Translations under genes and position numbers: made by a program
In this document: positions 25,650 through 36,219 of the stretch, in pieces
Numbering within the stretch: position 1 is the stretch's first letter
Layout of the letters: each line of letters starts with the position of its first letter
Notes under the pieces: model-generated
Told to the model about the DNA's origin: nothing
Seen by the model: the letters and a program-made list of their open reading frames with translations, nothing else
The model's database searches: none
NCBI GenBank assembly: GCA_030549775.1
Contig: CM060174.1
Span: forward strand, 23,858,693 to 23,922,692
Length of the DNA stretch: 64,000 bases
From: Tamarix chinensis
Taxonomy: Eukaryota; Streptophyta; Magnoliopsida; Caryophyllales; Tamaricaceae
Direction: 5' to 3'

Positions 25650-27850
25650 TTGTAGCCCCTTCTCCTTGCTACCGCGAGTTGTATTTTATTAATCTATAAA
25701 AAATTTCAAATTAACCCATAAATGTAGCGGGATACAAATTGCAATAGCTTATACATATACTTTACTCTCAAACATTAAGGGATTGTTCGATAAACTGGAT
25801 TTTGGTTCTTTAGGAGAACATTTTAGTCATAACTTTTTGAAATATTTTATATATTTAGAAAGTTTATGCAATACCTCCAAATTAGTGGTTGATAGTTACC
25901 AACGATCTTAATAATGCCAAGGTGTTACAAATAGTATTAGAATGAAAACTTGACCGCGAGTTAAATTTAGATAAGACAATTATTTGCCTAGCAAGACGAT
26001 TATTAGGAATGACTGCAATGATACAATATGTAGTCAAGACACAATGAGAACGTTGCTTTCTTGAGTGAGGGCTTATGTTATATCCCCAAATTAGTAGTGG
26101 ATAATAGATGTTTAAAATGATTAATAATACTGCTTATATTAATAAATTATACATTCTTTTGGAAAGTCTATCATTAAAAACTTTATAATTAAATATGTTC
26201 TACTTGAAATAATTTAATGATATGTGACTTTTTTGTAAGTTTTTAGGGATACGTGTGAATTAATAAAAAAATACTCTAAAAATATTCGTGTTAATATATA
26301 TTGTCAATCATCGATTCCAAAAGTGATCGATAACTAACCACGGCTGATGAACCGAGGTGCTACGATTTGCTTTTGCTAATAAATTGAAACAACTAAAAGC
26401 ACTAAGAATGTCTTAACTTAGTGGTTAAAAATTGTTCTTGAGATCTCACATTTGAATCATCTGCATATGATGTTGTATTTTTTATGTGAATAATTACACT
26501 TATTGTATCGATCTCTGAACACTACGTGAAAAACACATAATTTAGACTAATATGAACCATATATATATATATATATATACATCCATTTAACAACATATCA
26601 TTTAAAATTTTGATTTTTTTTTCAACTAGTTTTCTTTTCATTTTAATTGATACGATTGATTGTTTTAAGAGAAGTTTCAAAAATTTTCTTTTTATCTTTG
26701 ATCATAATCTTTAATATAGTATTTTCATAAAAATAAAATAATATAAAAACACGTATATTAAAATAACAATACTTACCTTTGGTTGAGTAATTAATGTAAC
26801 AAACGGGGCCCTAGATCATGTTTTCCCTCGGACTTTCTAAAATTTTATGTCCACAAATTCAGCTTTTGAAACTAAAATATCCAAATTTCGACCAATGGAT
26901 CTAATTTTATCCTTTGTCAAGTTAAGATACCGGGAAAAATACCTTGGTTCGTAGCTAGTATCAAAACTACGTTTCTTGGATTGGAAAAAATTAACAAAAA
27001 CGTTGTAATCTAAGGTAGACTATAGGGAGAGAAAACGTAAGAGCTCATCTCTTGCCATAATATAGTAGCTCCACCTTCCCACCACCACAGCCTTTAAGTA
27101 GGATTTAAAATTCTTAGGATTCTACATGATCTCGTAAATTTTAGTTAATATCTCAAGCTAGTGGTCCCTAAGGTGTCTCGTTACTTAAAAGAAAAATGCG
27201 TGCCTAATTTAAGCTCATTAGTTTCCTCCATAGCATGAAGCGCCCCCCTTAGGTTATAAATAATATTCTTTAAATTAAACTAATATGATATTTGAATCGA
27301 TTTAGTTTAAAAAGTTAAATAATTGATTCAATCAATAAAAAAATTAAATAAATTAGATATCTAATTCAATCCATATAAATAATAATTGATCCGATAAATT
27401 TTATAAATATTTACTTTATTTTTTTAACATTTTTTTGTATAGAATATATATATAAATAGTATTTATTGTAAGTAATTTTTTTTACCTTTTAATTATTATT
27501 TTTATTAAATATTATCCAAAATTTAAAACTACTAAATGAATATAACGTAGTTTAAGATTAAAATCACATCATTTGATAAAATCGGTTTAAAATGGATGGA
27601 AGGTTTATTATCTTTTGATTGAAGAACTTTTTATCCAATTTTTTTTATTTGCTATCTTCTTGAAATTTTGGGATATCCAATAAATTATTCATTATCCCAT
27701 CCAAAATTTTAGATATTTAAAATATCAAATATTCAAACTTTTTCCCAAATATCTCATCTTTCAAATTTACAATGTATTTTTTATTGAATATCCGATCCGT
27801 AAATACCTTAGTAATTAATATCATAAAATGTTGGAAAACACATTAATCTT
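25650..27850. other. Intergenic DNA with possible LTR pieces, no gene seen
   Basis: Two related phrases, ATACCTCCAAATTAGTGGTTGATAG (near 25870) and TATCCCCAAATTAGTAGTGGATAA (near 26075), suggest diverged copies of an LTR start. A tRNA-like fragment at 26408-26470 is listed separately. The 26770-27250 stretch is less AT-rich but has no readable frame. Confidence 0.4.
26408..26470 (+). repeat. Possible tRNA-derived SINE remnant
   Basis: TAACTTAGTGGTTAAAAATT resembles a pol III A box, and ATCTCACATTTGAATCATC about 30 bp later resembles a B box (GGTTCGAATCC) with changes. The spacing suits a tRNA-related SINE head. No cloverleaf or clear tail could be drawn, so it may be chance. Confidence 0.3.
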
Positions 27851-27852
27851 TG

Positions 27853-27867
27853 CTCTCTCTCTCTCAC

Positions 27868-27944
<77 letters not shown>
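27853..27944. repeat. (CT)n then (TA)n compound microsatellite
   Basis: About 50 bp of CT repeat with a few interruptions is followed by about 42 bp of TA repeat. It abuts the left inverted terminus at 27950. Confidence 0.95.
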
Positions 27945-27945
<1 letters not shown>

Positions 27946-28060
27946 TACAGGCTCATATACAAACTCTTAATTAGATACAATCGTAGGAACAAATTTTATC
28001 CGTTGGATTGGATAAATAAAGGGTTGAGATTAAAATTTAAACTCTGTATACAATGAATTT

Positions 28061-28142
28061 CACGGTGGCATAGTTATAAATACGGAAGAAATAAAAACAG
28101 GCACGGTGGCATAGTTGTAATTACGGAAGAAATAAAAACAGG
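28061..28142 (+). repeat. 41-bp tandem duplication
   Basis: CACGGTGGCATAGTT...AAATAAAAACAGG occurs twice head to tail (28061-28101 and 28102-28142) with only two differences, so it is recent or conserved. Confidence 0.9.
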
Positions 28143-28149
28143 TCTTACG

Positions 28150-28640
28150 ACCTGTTTGTTCCGCTGAGCCGAGCCGCAACCCTTACCTCTCTGCCTCTCT
28201 ACCCGCCCCCTTTCTGTTTCGATCCATACCCATCTGCTCCCCCTTCGCACCGGTCTCTCCCTCTCCATCGCCCCTTCGCACCGGTCTCCCCCTCTCCATC
28301 GCCCCCGTCTCTCCATCTCTCCATCTCTCCATCACCATTTCTGCCTCTGCATCTCTCCGTCGACCTTCTCCTCCCATCTGCTGACAGATCTAGCGAAGTA
28401 CTCGGCCTCCCTCAATTTCCACTCATCATCCACTCCGACGAGCTTCGTAGACCAGCAAACGGCAGCAAGATCTGCCAGTGCAAGCTCAGCCACTGTTCTC
28501 TTCGACCAGAGCTCACCTCCTTCATTCTTCAAGCTTCCTTTACCTCCTCTTGACTTCAACCGCACTATACTGGAGAAGCGGTAGACGGCGGCCTCGCGAC
28601 ATCAGCAGGAGCACAACGGTATTCGATTTTATGTTCTTTT
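28150..28640 (+). other. C/T-rich gene-leader-like segment, possibly captured exon
   Basis: Much more GC-rich than its surroundings and pyrimidine-rich on the plus strand, as in plant 5' leaders. It holds a 31-bp tandem duplication (CCTTCGCACCGGTCTC..., starts 28242 and 28273) and a CTCCATCT triplet repeat near 28313-28332. It ends at a possible splice donor (ACAACG|GTATTC, about 28619). No convincing protein is encoded on either strand; open minus-strand frames are low-complexity shadows. Confidence 0.35.
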
Positions 28641-29228
28641 TTCATGGTCGGAGGATCAATTAATATGTCCGATCTTAAATAGAGTTCTGTGTTTTGGGAG
28701 TAACTGTAGTCGACTCTAATACGTTTGAATGCCAACAATAACAGGCTTAATTAACTATAGATGTGCTGAGTAACTTAAAATTAATGATTCCAAAGTTTCA
28801 GTCAAGAGGTGGTATTGTCAATTAACACTTGTTGTATTCTGAATTCCTTAGGCTCCTTCCGTTCAATTGCTGAATAACGAACTGGTAGGTTACGGGGAAA
28901 TGCAGAGCAGTAGTCACTTTGATTTTCACTTCAGGGAATTTTAATGTTCAGTGTTTGATTGAATATATATGTCTGTTTACTGGTAGAAGTTGAACCAATT
29001 GTAGTAAGGATAAATGTATTTAGTTAATTGTTTTAGCACATTTAGTATAAATTTTTCTGTAAGCATTTGAAGATTAGGATGCTGCTTGCTGTCCTTGGTC
29101 TGGCATTCCATTTTGCTTTTGAGCATGATGTTATATTTGTTGTATATAGAGCAAATACAGGGTCAGTTGTAATTTTGGAAGTCAATGCTACACCATGTAT
29201 GTTATTTATTTATTTATTTTTATTTTTC

Positions 29229-29340
29229 AGATGTATTCATGCGGGGGTTTTCCCTTATTTACTAAAAATATACAGGGAGGCGAAGGGCTCACCCTCAGCC
29301 TCAACTCTTTTACCCGATGGAATGGAATGAGATACTTGCT
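29229..29340 (+). other. Exon-like fragment of unknown gene
   Basis: A polypyrimidine tract and acceptor (TTATTTTTCAG, ending near 29230) and a donor-like GTAAGA (about 29341) bound a 110-bp open stretch. One frame reads REAKGSPSASTLLPDGME before a stop. I do not recognise it. It lies inside the TIR-bounded element and could be a captured exon. Confidence 0.3.
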
Positions 29341-29720
29341 GTAAGAGATTTTGTATGCTACATATTTTCAGTTCCAGACAAGGAAAATTTAGCATACAAG
29401 GATTGCTTTTATATTTGTCAATTATTTTAGACAGCTTTAAATGTGTTTAGACATCTCTCCAAATTATTACAAGTGAAAAAGTGCATATGCCACCTACCTG
29501 TTTTTATGTATATACGTAACATAGCATTTGGTTGATGATGAAGTTGATTCGACTTTAGTCATTTCTTTCTTCTTCTTCTTTTTTCTTTTCTTTTCTTTTC
29601 TATTGTTCCCCCCTCTCACAGAAATGTTACTCTGGTATATATTAATCAGTGAATGCTCTGAGTTTGACAACGGAGTAGGTCCGATGTCAAATGCGTTATA
29701 ATATATACATACATACATAT

Positions 29721-31113
29721 GGTTTGGGTTTAGGGTTTAGGGTTTATAGGGTTTGGGGTTTTGGGGTTTAGAGGGTTTGGGTTTAGAGGGTTTGGGGTTA
29801 GAGAGTTTGGGGTTTAGGGTTTAGGGTTTAGAGGGGTTTAGGGTTTAGGGTTTAGAGGGTTTAGGGTTTAGAGGGTTTAGGGTTTAGGGTTTAGGGTTTA
29901 GAGGGTGTAGGGTTGAGGGTTTAGAGGGTTTAGGGTTTAGGGTTTATAGGGTTTAGGGTTTAGGGTTTATGGTTTAGGGTTTAGGGTTAGGGTTTAGAGG
30001 GTTTAGGGTTTATGGTTTAGAGGGTTTAAAGGGTTTAGAGGGTTTAGCGTTAGGGTTTAGAGGGTTTAGGGTTTAGGGTTTAGAGGGTTCAGGGTTTAGG
30101 GTTTAAGGTTTAAGGTTTAGAGGGTTTAGGGTTTAGGGTTTAGAGGGTTTAGGTTTTAGAGGGTTTAGGGTTTAGGGTTTAGAGGGTTTAGGGTTTAGGG
30201 TTTAGAGGGTTTAGTGTTTAGGGTTTAGGGTTAGGGTTTAGAGGGTTTAGGGTTTAGGGTTTAGGGTTTAGAGGGTTTAGGGTTTAGGGTTTAGGGTTTA
30301 GGGTTTAGAGGGTTTAGGGTTTATGGTTTAGGGTTTAGGGTTTAGAGGGTTTAGGGTTTAGGGTTTAGGGTTTAGGGTTAGGGTTTAGGGTTTAGGGTTT
30401 AGGGTTTAGGGTTAGAGGGTTTAGGGTTTAGGGTTAGAGGGTTTAGGGTTTATGGTTTAGAGGGTTTATGGTTTAGGGTTTAGGGTTTAGGATTAGAGGG
30501 TTTAGGGTTTAGGGTTTAGGGTTTAGGGTTAGAGGGTTTAGGGTTTAGGGTTTATGGTTTAGGGTTTAGGGTTTAGGGTTTAGGGTTAGAGGGTTTAGGG
30601 TTTAGGGTTTAGGGTTGGGGGTTGGGGGTTGGGGGTTGGGGGTTTAGGGTTTAGAGGTTAGAGGGTTTAGGGTTTAGGGTTTAGGGTTTAGAGTTAGAGG
30701 GTTTAGGGTTAGAGGGTTTAGGGTTTAGGGTTTAGGGTTTAGAGGGTTTAGGGTTAGAGGGTTTAGGGTTTAGGGTTTAGGGTTAGATGGTTTAGGGTTT
30801 AGGGTTTAGAGGGTTTAGGGTTTAGGGTTAGAGGGTTTAGGGTTTAGGGTTTAGGGTTTAGGGTTTAGGGTTAGAGGGTTTAGGGTTTAGGGTTAGAGGG
30901 TTTAGGGTTTAGGGTTAGAGGGTTTAGGGTTTAGGGTTTAGGGTTTAGAGGGTTTAGTGTTTAGGGTTTAGGGTTTAGGGTTTAGGGTTTAGGGTTTAGG
31001 GTTTAGGGTTAGATGGTTTAGGGTTAGAGGGTTTAGGGTTTAGGGTTTAGGGTTAGAGGGTTTAGGGTTTAGAGGGTTTAGGGTTTAGGGTTAGAGGGTT
31101 TAGGGTTTAGAGG
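29721..31113 (+). repeat. Interstitial telomere-type (TTTAGGG)n array
   Basis: About 1.39 kb made almost wholly of TTTAGGG (Arabidopsis-type plant telomere repeat) mixed with a regular 9-bp variant TTTAGAGGG and minor variants (TTAGGG, TTTATGG). A short GGGGGTT run lies at 30614-30645. The G-rich strand is plus, as at the right end of a chromosome. It has unique flanks on both sides and sits inside an inverted-repeat-bounded element, so it is internal, not a chromosome end. Mixed variants argue for amplification of a degenerated seed. Confidence 0.95.
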
Positions 31114-31503
31114 TTTGGATATTTGGTTTGGATATAGGTTTGGATTAGTTTTTTGGTTTGGTATTAGTAAAATCTTGAATGTGATTAAATTTTGATCCAA
31201 TGGATGAGATTAGTTCCTATGTTTGTATATTAATTATAGTTTGTATGTGACCCCTCCCCTATATATATATACATGAGTGTGTGTGTACTTTTTTAATATA
31301 ACGAAGACTTATATAAATTATAAAATGTTCATACAAACTTTCCATGGGTAACTCACTCCAACGAAATCATTACATAAAAGCTTAGAAACAAAAGATGGGC
31401 AAGCATCAAGAAACATTAGTCCTTGCTTGATATAGTGGCCAAAATACATCAACTTGTCCATTATTGCCCATCTTTGTTTTAGAAAAGTCCCCTAAAATTA
31501 GTA

Positions 31504-31698
31504 TTACAATCCAAAATCACACCATAATAGTTTAGTAGTTGAATAGCTATCGATTAACAAAGTTATTTCTATGGCATCACTCTCGGCTATAATATACTTA
31601 AAACCTAGATATCTAGCAATCATCAACCCGTCTCTTAAACCCCCAAAATTCTGCCTCCGAGCTCCTGACTGAACTAATATTCCACACAAACCCTGCAA
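31504..31698 (-). pseudogene. RNase H-like (RVT_3) domain fragment
   Basis: The minus strand reads GLRDGLMIARYLGFKYIIAE followed by SDAIEITLLID. This is the centre of the RVT_3 RNase H-like domain ('LRDGL..A..LGF..I..ESD'). The first catalytic region is not seen and the frame ends soon after. It resembles the 5.3-kb fragment in domain but not closely in sequence. It is probably a LINE-derived remnant or a broken RNase H-like gene. Confidence 0.55.
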
Positions 31699-31712
31699 CC
31701 CATATACCCTAG

Positions 31713-32174
31713 TGGTCTGTTTGTTTTGGGGTGGAAGGAGGTTAATGGAGGTGAATGAATTGATTCACCCCGTTTGGGTATCAGGTTAATAATTTTACCT
31801 GGGTGAATCGAGGTTAATGTTTCACCTCCATTCACCTCGATTAACCTCGTTTTTATTAACCTCCGATTTCGGGGGTAACGGAGGTGAAGGTGAAAGAATA
31901 AGTAAATTTTTGACTTGATAGGACCAAAATACCCCTCAATATGACTTATTTATTTAATATAAGGGTATAAATATCATTTATTTTATTATTATAATCTTTA
32001 TTCATCTCAATTTAAACGAAAATCTTAAAACATTCACCCCGATTCACCCAGGTTAGGTTAATATCATCCAAACAGAATTTTAAAATATTCACCCCGATTC
32101 ACCTCCATTCCCTTCACCTAGGTTAATTTTTAATGTTTACCCCTACCTCGATTCACCCCAATCCAAACGGAGCC
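31713..32174 (+). mobile_element. MITE in the promoter region of the small gene
   Basis: This 462-bp element is flanked by TAG (31710-31712 and 32175-32177) and has inverted ends TGGTCTGTTTGTTTTGGGGTG and (complement of the right end) GGCTCCGTTTGGATTGGGGTG. Internally, CACCTCCATTCACC and CACCCCGATTCACC motifs recur in both orientations. It has no coding capacity. The 3-bp duplication and GTTTGG-type ends suit the PIF/Harbinger group. An older relative lies inverted at 18043-18415. It ends about 490 bp upstream of the ATG at 32668. Confidence 0.75.
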
Positions 32175-32667
32175 TAGCTGTCTCTGAGGACTCATCCGCT
32201 CTGTCTTTTTAATACCTTTCAAAATGACCTTGGGCTTATTTTTTTGCAATTAGACCAGGATAGCCTCCGTAATGCCTTCGGAATTACATATCGTGGCCCA
32301 ATTCACAGAGTTTCAAACTATCGGCTCATTCCAAAGCGGCCACAGCTCAATTAACAAGGTACCAAACTAGAACGTCGTTCTCCATCGGCTACAGCCCAGA
32401 TTTCTGAAACTAGACAGGCCCAGGTCTAGTGATCTCCGTCTGACTGTTTTGTTCCCCAACCTCCGCTCCAGATACCTCCGTCCTCCACAAATCGTCTGCA
32501 TCAAATCCAGCTCGTACTTCAGCAAAGGTAACTATTACGAGACCATAGATTCCCGTTGATTTCGATTCTTTTCAAAGAAATTTTAATTCTTGTCTCTAAT
32601 TTTAGTACCTAATTTTCTTCTGGAATTCGCCATATAGTATCTATACAGAACCTCCGATTCGCATAAA

Positions 32668-32943
32668 ATGAGTTTCATCATGGAATTCGCCGAGAACTTG
32701 ATCCTGCGAATGATGGAAGATCCAAAGGAGAGAGACAAGAAATTCCGCGAACACCTATACGACCTCCAAGATCGGTGCAAGAAGACTAAGGAGATGTGGG
32801 CCCTCCCCCTTCGTCCATATGGGTTCTGGACTTTCGAGAGGCATAACTCACAGCTTCGGTGGGATGCTCAGATCAGTAATGTGTCTGGAAGAAGGGATCC
32901 ATATGATGAGTTACTTGACGACTCCAACACTTCCAGCAAATGA
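32668..32943 (+). CDS. Small conserved plant protein, possibly AT1G67350 family
   Basis: One uninterrupted 91-codon frame. It starts MSFIMEFAENLILRMMEDPK and contains KKTKEMWALPLRPYGFWTFE, followed by a conserved-looking GRRDPYDELL near the end. It is charged, has no clear signal peptide, and has at most a short hydrophobic stretch near the N-terminus. Composition is balanced, unlike the AT-driven frames around it. The upstream 32180-32660 looks like a 5' leader with a possible leader intron (GTAACT near 32528 to CTATACAG near 32649). From memory I associate the PYGFWTFERHN pattern with AT1G67350, reported in plant mitochondrial complex I. That assignment is a recollection, supported only by the neighbouring AT1G67340-like gene. 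The gene itself is well supported. Confidence 0.8.
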   Translation: MSFIMEFAENLILRMMEDPKERDKKFREHLYDLQDRCKKTKEMWALPLRPYGFWTFERHNSQLRWDAQISNVSGRRDPYDELLDDSNTSSK

Positions 32944-33984
32944 TTGAATTTTGTAGGTATTGTTTATTCCTACACTGTATTCAAATTGATTGATCATTGT
33001 GGTTATGCGTGGAAATAAATGGTGCTTGTTTGATAGTGATAAGTTTCGTTTAGCTTTGAATCTGACATTTTTTGGTATGAACTGGTGAAGCATGCGTTTA
33101 TGGATTAGCTAAGCAGTTATCGGTTGTTATTTTATTCAATGTTAGGAGACTTCATGATCAATGTGCATTGCCTGTTTTGTAATTGTCGGACATGAATGCT
33201 TCATTAAGCTCTTGTAGACTGGAACTTGTCTCTCATCATCTCCGTGTCTCAAATGTAATCGACATTCATCTCCCTAGCAATCATGTAGGTTATCATTATC
33301 TCCAATAGAACAGCCTCGTTTACTCTATGTGTTAGGATTCAAGGATCGATACAAGTTTAATCATGAAGAATAACAGTCAATTGATATAAAAGTAGAAGAG
33401 AAAATCAAAGCAGAAGATTTAAGCAGTTCACTCAATTTGACCTAGGCCCACGAACTAGAAGATAAGGATTATGTGAAAGTAGCATAAATTAAGAAAATGA
33501 AAATGATTTATATCCATACAACTAAATATCGGTCTTGATACGCAATGTCAACTGATATTCATTAGATTTTAGGTTTGCAAAATTATATCCAAAACCGAGG
33601 GCTTAAATAACTGAAAAGAAAAAAAAATCCCAACGTAGTGGGCAAAATATATCTAAGTTATTTACTCTAACTCTTAACTAAACAAAAATGCAGCTCTCAA
33701 TTCCCAAGCAAAGGCTGGCTACTAGCCCAAGATATCATCATCAACATACTCAAGCTGAGAATTGTAAGCTTGTAAATCGTTCTCTGCTCAACAGAATAAA
33801 AAACAGATTATCACAGTGACCACACAAGACATTAGAAGAATAAAAAACACAATTGTAAGCGGAGAATTCCCAAGCAAAGGTTAGCTTACTAGACTTTAGA
33901 AGAACTAGTGTGGGAACAAAGACTTTTGACCGTGCTTTTTTTTGGATATGCTCAGAACAATGTTGCATATAGATTATTGTATTT
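32944..33984. other. Downstream region of the small gene, no gene seen
   Basis: The first few hundred bases are probably 3' untranslated. Near 33700 and 33870 the phrase AATTCCCAAGCAAAGG recurs with similar flanks, a short direct duplication. Nothing coding is seen. Confidence 0.45.
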
Positions 33985-35815
33985 GAATGATAATTCTATC
34001 TGTGAATCTAGGAACACAGAGTTTTTTGAGAATGTGTTTCCCATAAAAAAGAATGCATGTTGATATTGCTAATTCTTCTGATGCTTCTTATGTGCCCTTG
34101 TCTTTACCTTCCTCATCTGGTGTTAAAAATGACCATGTAAATGAGCTTAGGAGAAGTAAACAACGAAGGATAGAAAGTAGTTTTGGACCTAATTTTGTTA
34201 CTGCTTTCCTAAGTGAAAATGACGACGTTGATATGATAAATATGGATTTTATGTCTGCTTATTTGATTGAGGAGGATCCTAAATCCTGTAGGGAAGCTAT
34301 AACTTTTGTAGATGTTAATTTCTAGAAAGAAGCAATTAACAGTGAATTAGAATCCATTAAGTTTAATCATACATGAGATTTGGTTGATTTGCCTAAGGGT
34401 TGTAAACCAATTATTTATAAATGATTCTTCAGAAAGAAATTGAGAACTAATGAGACCATTTATGAGTTTAAGGCTAGATTAGTAGTTGTAGGTATAAGCA
34501 AAAGAAAGACGTTGACTTTTTCGATGCTTATTCTCTTGTAACTAAAATCTCCACTATTCGCTTTTTAGTTGCCTTAATTGCTATCCATAGACTTGTGGTC
34601 CATCAAATGGATGTGAAAACAACTTTTCTAAATGGTGACCTAAAGTAGAAAATTTATGTGGAGTAGCCTGAGAGTTGTGATTCACAGTGAGGAGAACAAA
34701 GTGTGTGGATTAAAAAGTCATTGTATTGCCTTAAACAAGCTCATAAGCAGTATGAAAAGTTTAACTTAACGTTAGTAAGTGATGCTTATGTTGTGAATAC
34801 ATTTGATTCATGTGTTTACTCTAAAATGATTGGACATGAATGTGTAATTATCTACTTGTATGTGGATGATATGTTGATTCTTGGTACAAGTATAATTGTA
34901 GTCAATGAGATCAAATTGTTTTTGTCTTCTCATTTTGAAATGAAAACTTTAGGAGAAGCTAATGTAATCCTTAGTATTAAAATGAGAAAAATCGAGAATG
35001 ACTTTTTTTTGAGCCACTCACATTATGCTGATAAGATATTGGAAATTTTTGTTGTCATGATGAAATGTCTGTGAAAACTCCCTATGATCCTAGAATACAT
35101 TTGAAACTTAGGTTCTAGTGTTTCTTAGACCAAATATGCTAAAATCATTGGTAGTGTGATGTTCCTAATGAATTGTTCTAAACTTGACATAACCTATGCC
35201 GTGAGTAGACTAGCAAGTATACTCTCAACCCACCTAGTAATCATTGGATTGCCCTTCGTCGTTTGCTTAGATACCTTAAAGGTATTAAGAATTGGGGTTT
35301 GTAGTTTTGTAAATTCCCTACCGTGTTAGAGGGATTTATAGATGTTAACCGAGTCTCTAATAATGATGAGCTCAATCCCACTAGTGGTTACGTGTTTACT
35401 TTGGAAGGAGGAGCTATGTTTTGGAAGTCTGCTAAGCAAACTTGTATAGCTCGCTCCAGCATGAAGTCAGAATTTATTTCCCTTAAGTTAGCTGGCTAAG
35501 AGGCTGAGTGGTTGAGGGACTTGTTGGTTGATGTGCCTTTGTAGGAGAAACCAGGTGTACCTGTTTGCTCAAATTGTGATCCACAAGTAGCCATTTGTGT
35601 TGCTAAGAATACTGTATATAATGATACGATTACGTGAGACACGTCTGTGTTAAACACGATTACGTAAGACAACAGTTGAGTAACAGTTTGATCTCTTTGG
35701 AGTTTCTTAGATCTAAAAGGAACTTGGCAGAACTTCTCATGAAGGCTCTAACAAGGAGAGTCATCCTTGAATTGTTGATGGAGATGGTACTTAAGCCTTT
35801 GAGTTGAAGAAAATA
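33985..35815 (+). pseudogene. Ty1/Copia relic: post-integrase, RT and RNase H
   Basis: In order: FFENVFP near 34020 (the usual phrase after integrase); ELRRSKQRR (34150); KEAINSELESIKFNHT and DLVDLPKGCKPIIYK (34325-34425), the start of the RT domain; KARLVVVG (34470); then a 123-codon open stretch (34703-35074) with SLYCLKQA and the catalytic YVDDMLILG (about 34855). RNase H follows, with [20 protein letters not shown] and [10 protein letters not shown] near 35410-35490. The end phrase NLAELLMKALTR...MVLKPL lies near 35720-35800. Stops and frameshifts break it, so it is inactive. The YVDD catalytic motif itself survives. The LTR at 36220 follows at a suitable distance. No gag or integrase lies to the left. 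Confidence 0.88.
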
Positions 35816-36219
35816 TGATGGATACCACTTGTGGTCAAATGAAGCCATATGATTACTCTTCTGCACTACATTTCCATCCCTATGGTGTGTGGTAGTGTGT
35901 TGTGATAGGTTGAGCTTATGCTCTTAATGAGTTCATAATCCTATTCTTAGGTGGTCCTAGTGAGACTGACTTGATGAACTCACTGCTTAATACATATGAG
36001 GTTGAGCATATTAATGCTCTTAATGAATCCATAGGTAGTCTTGGCGGTGTTTATGAAACGCACTTGATGGATTCACTTAGGTGAGTGTGAAAGTGGGCTG
36101 CCTTTTATAAAAGACCAAGGCTGTCTTTCTAGAGCATTCATGAGTACTTGAGGTGCACGCATGGCCATTAAAGGCGTTTGTATTATTATCGCGGAATTTG
36201 CATAATTTAAGAAAAGACA

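Larger units (their letters stand above)
27950..31253. mobile_element. Candidate non-autonomous DNA transposon (Pack-MULE-like) with inverted termini
   Basis: The left arm 27950-28008 and the reverse complement of 31195-31253 align without gaps over 59 bp with 46 matches. Shared runs include ATACAAACT, TAGGAAC and TTGGAT. Both outer flanks run into TA repeats (27902-27944 and 31260-31270), so a target duplication cannot be resolved. Inside are a 41-bp duplication, a C/T-rich gene-leader-like segment, exon-like DNA and a 1.4-kb telomere-type array. No transposase frame is seen. Long inverted termini, captured GC-rich gene pieces and a TA-rich target fit a MULE. The superfamily is an inference. 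Confidence 0.55.

Noticed and set aside
26408..26470. A functional tRNA gene
   Set aside because: Box-like motifs only; no cloverleaf, anticodon loop or acceptor pairing could be drawn.
32668..32943. Naming the small protein EMB2752 (AT4G29660)
   Set aside because: On reflection the wording I recall for that protein is different, so I left the symbol empty.
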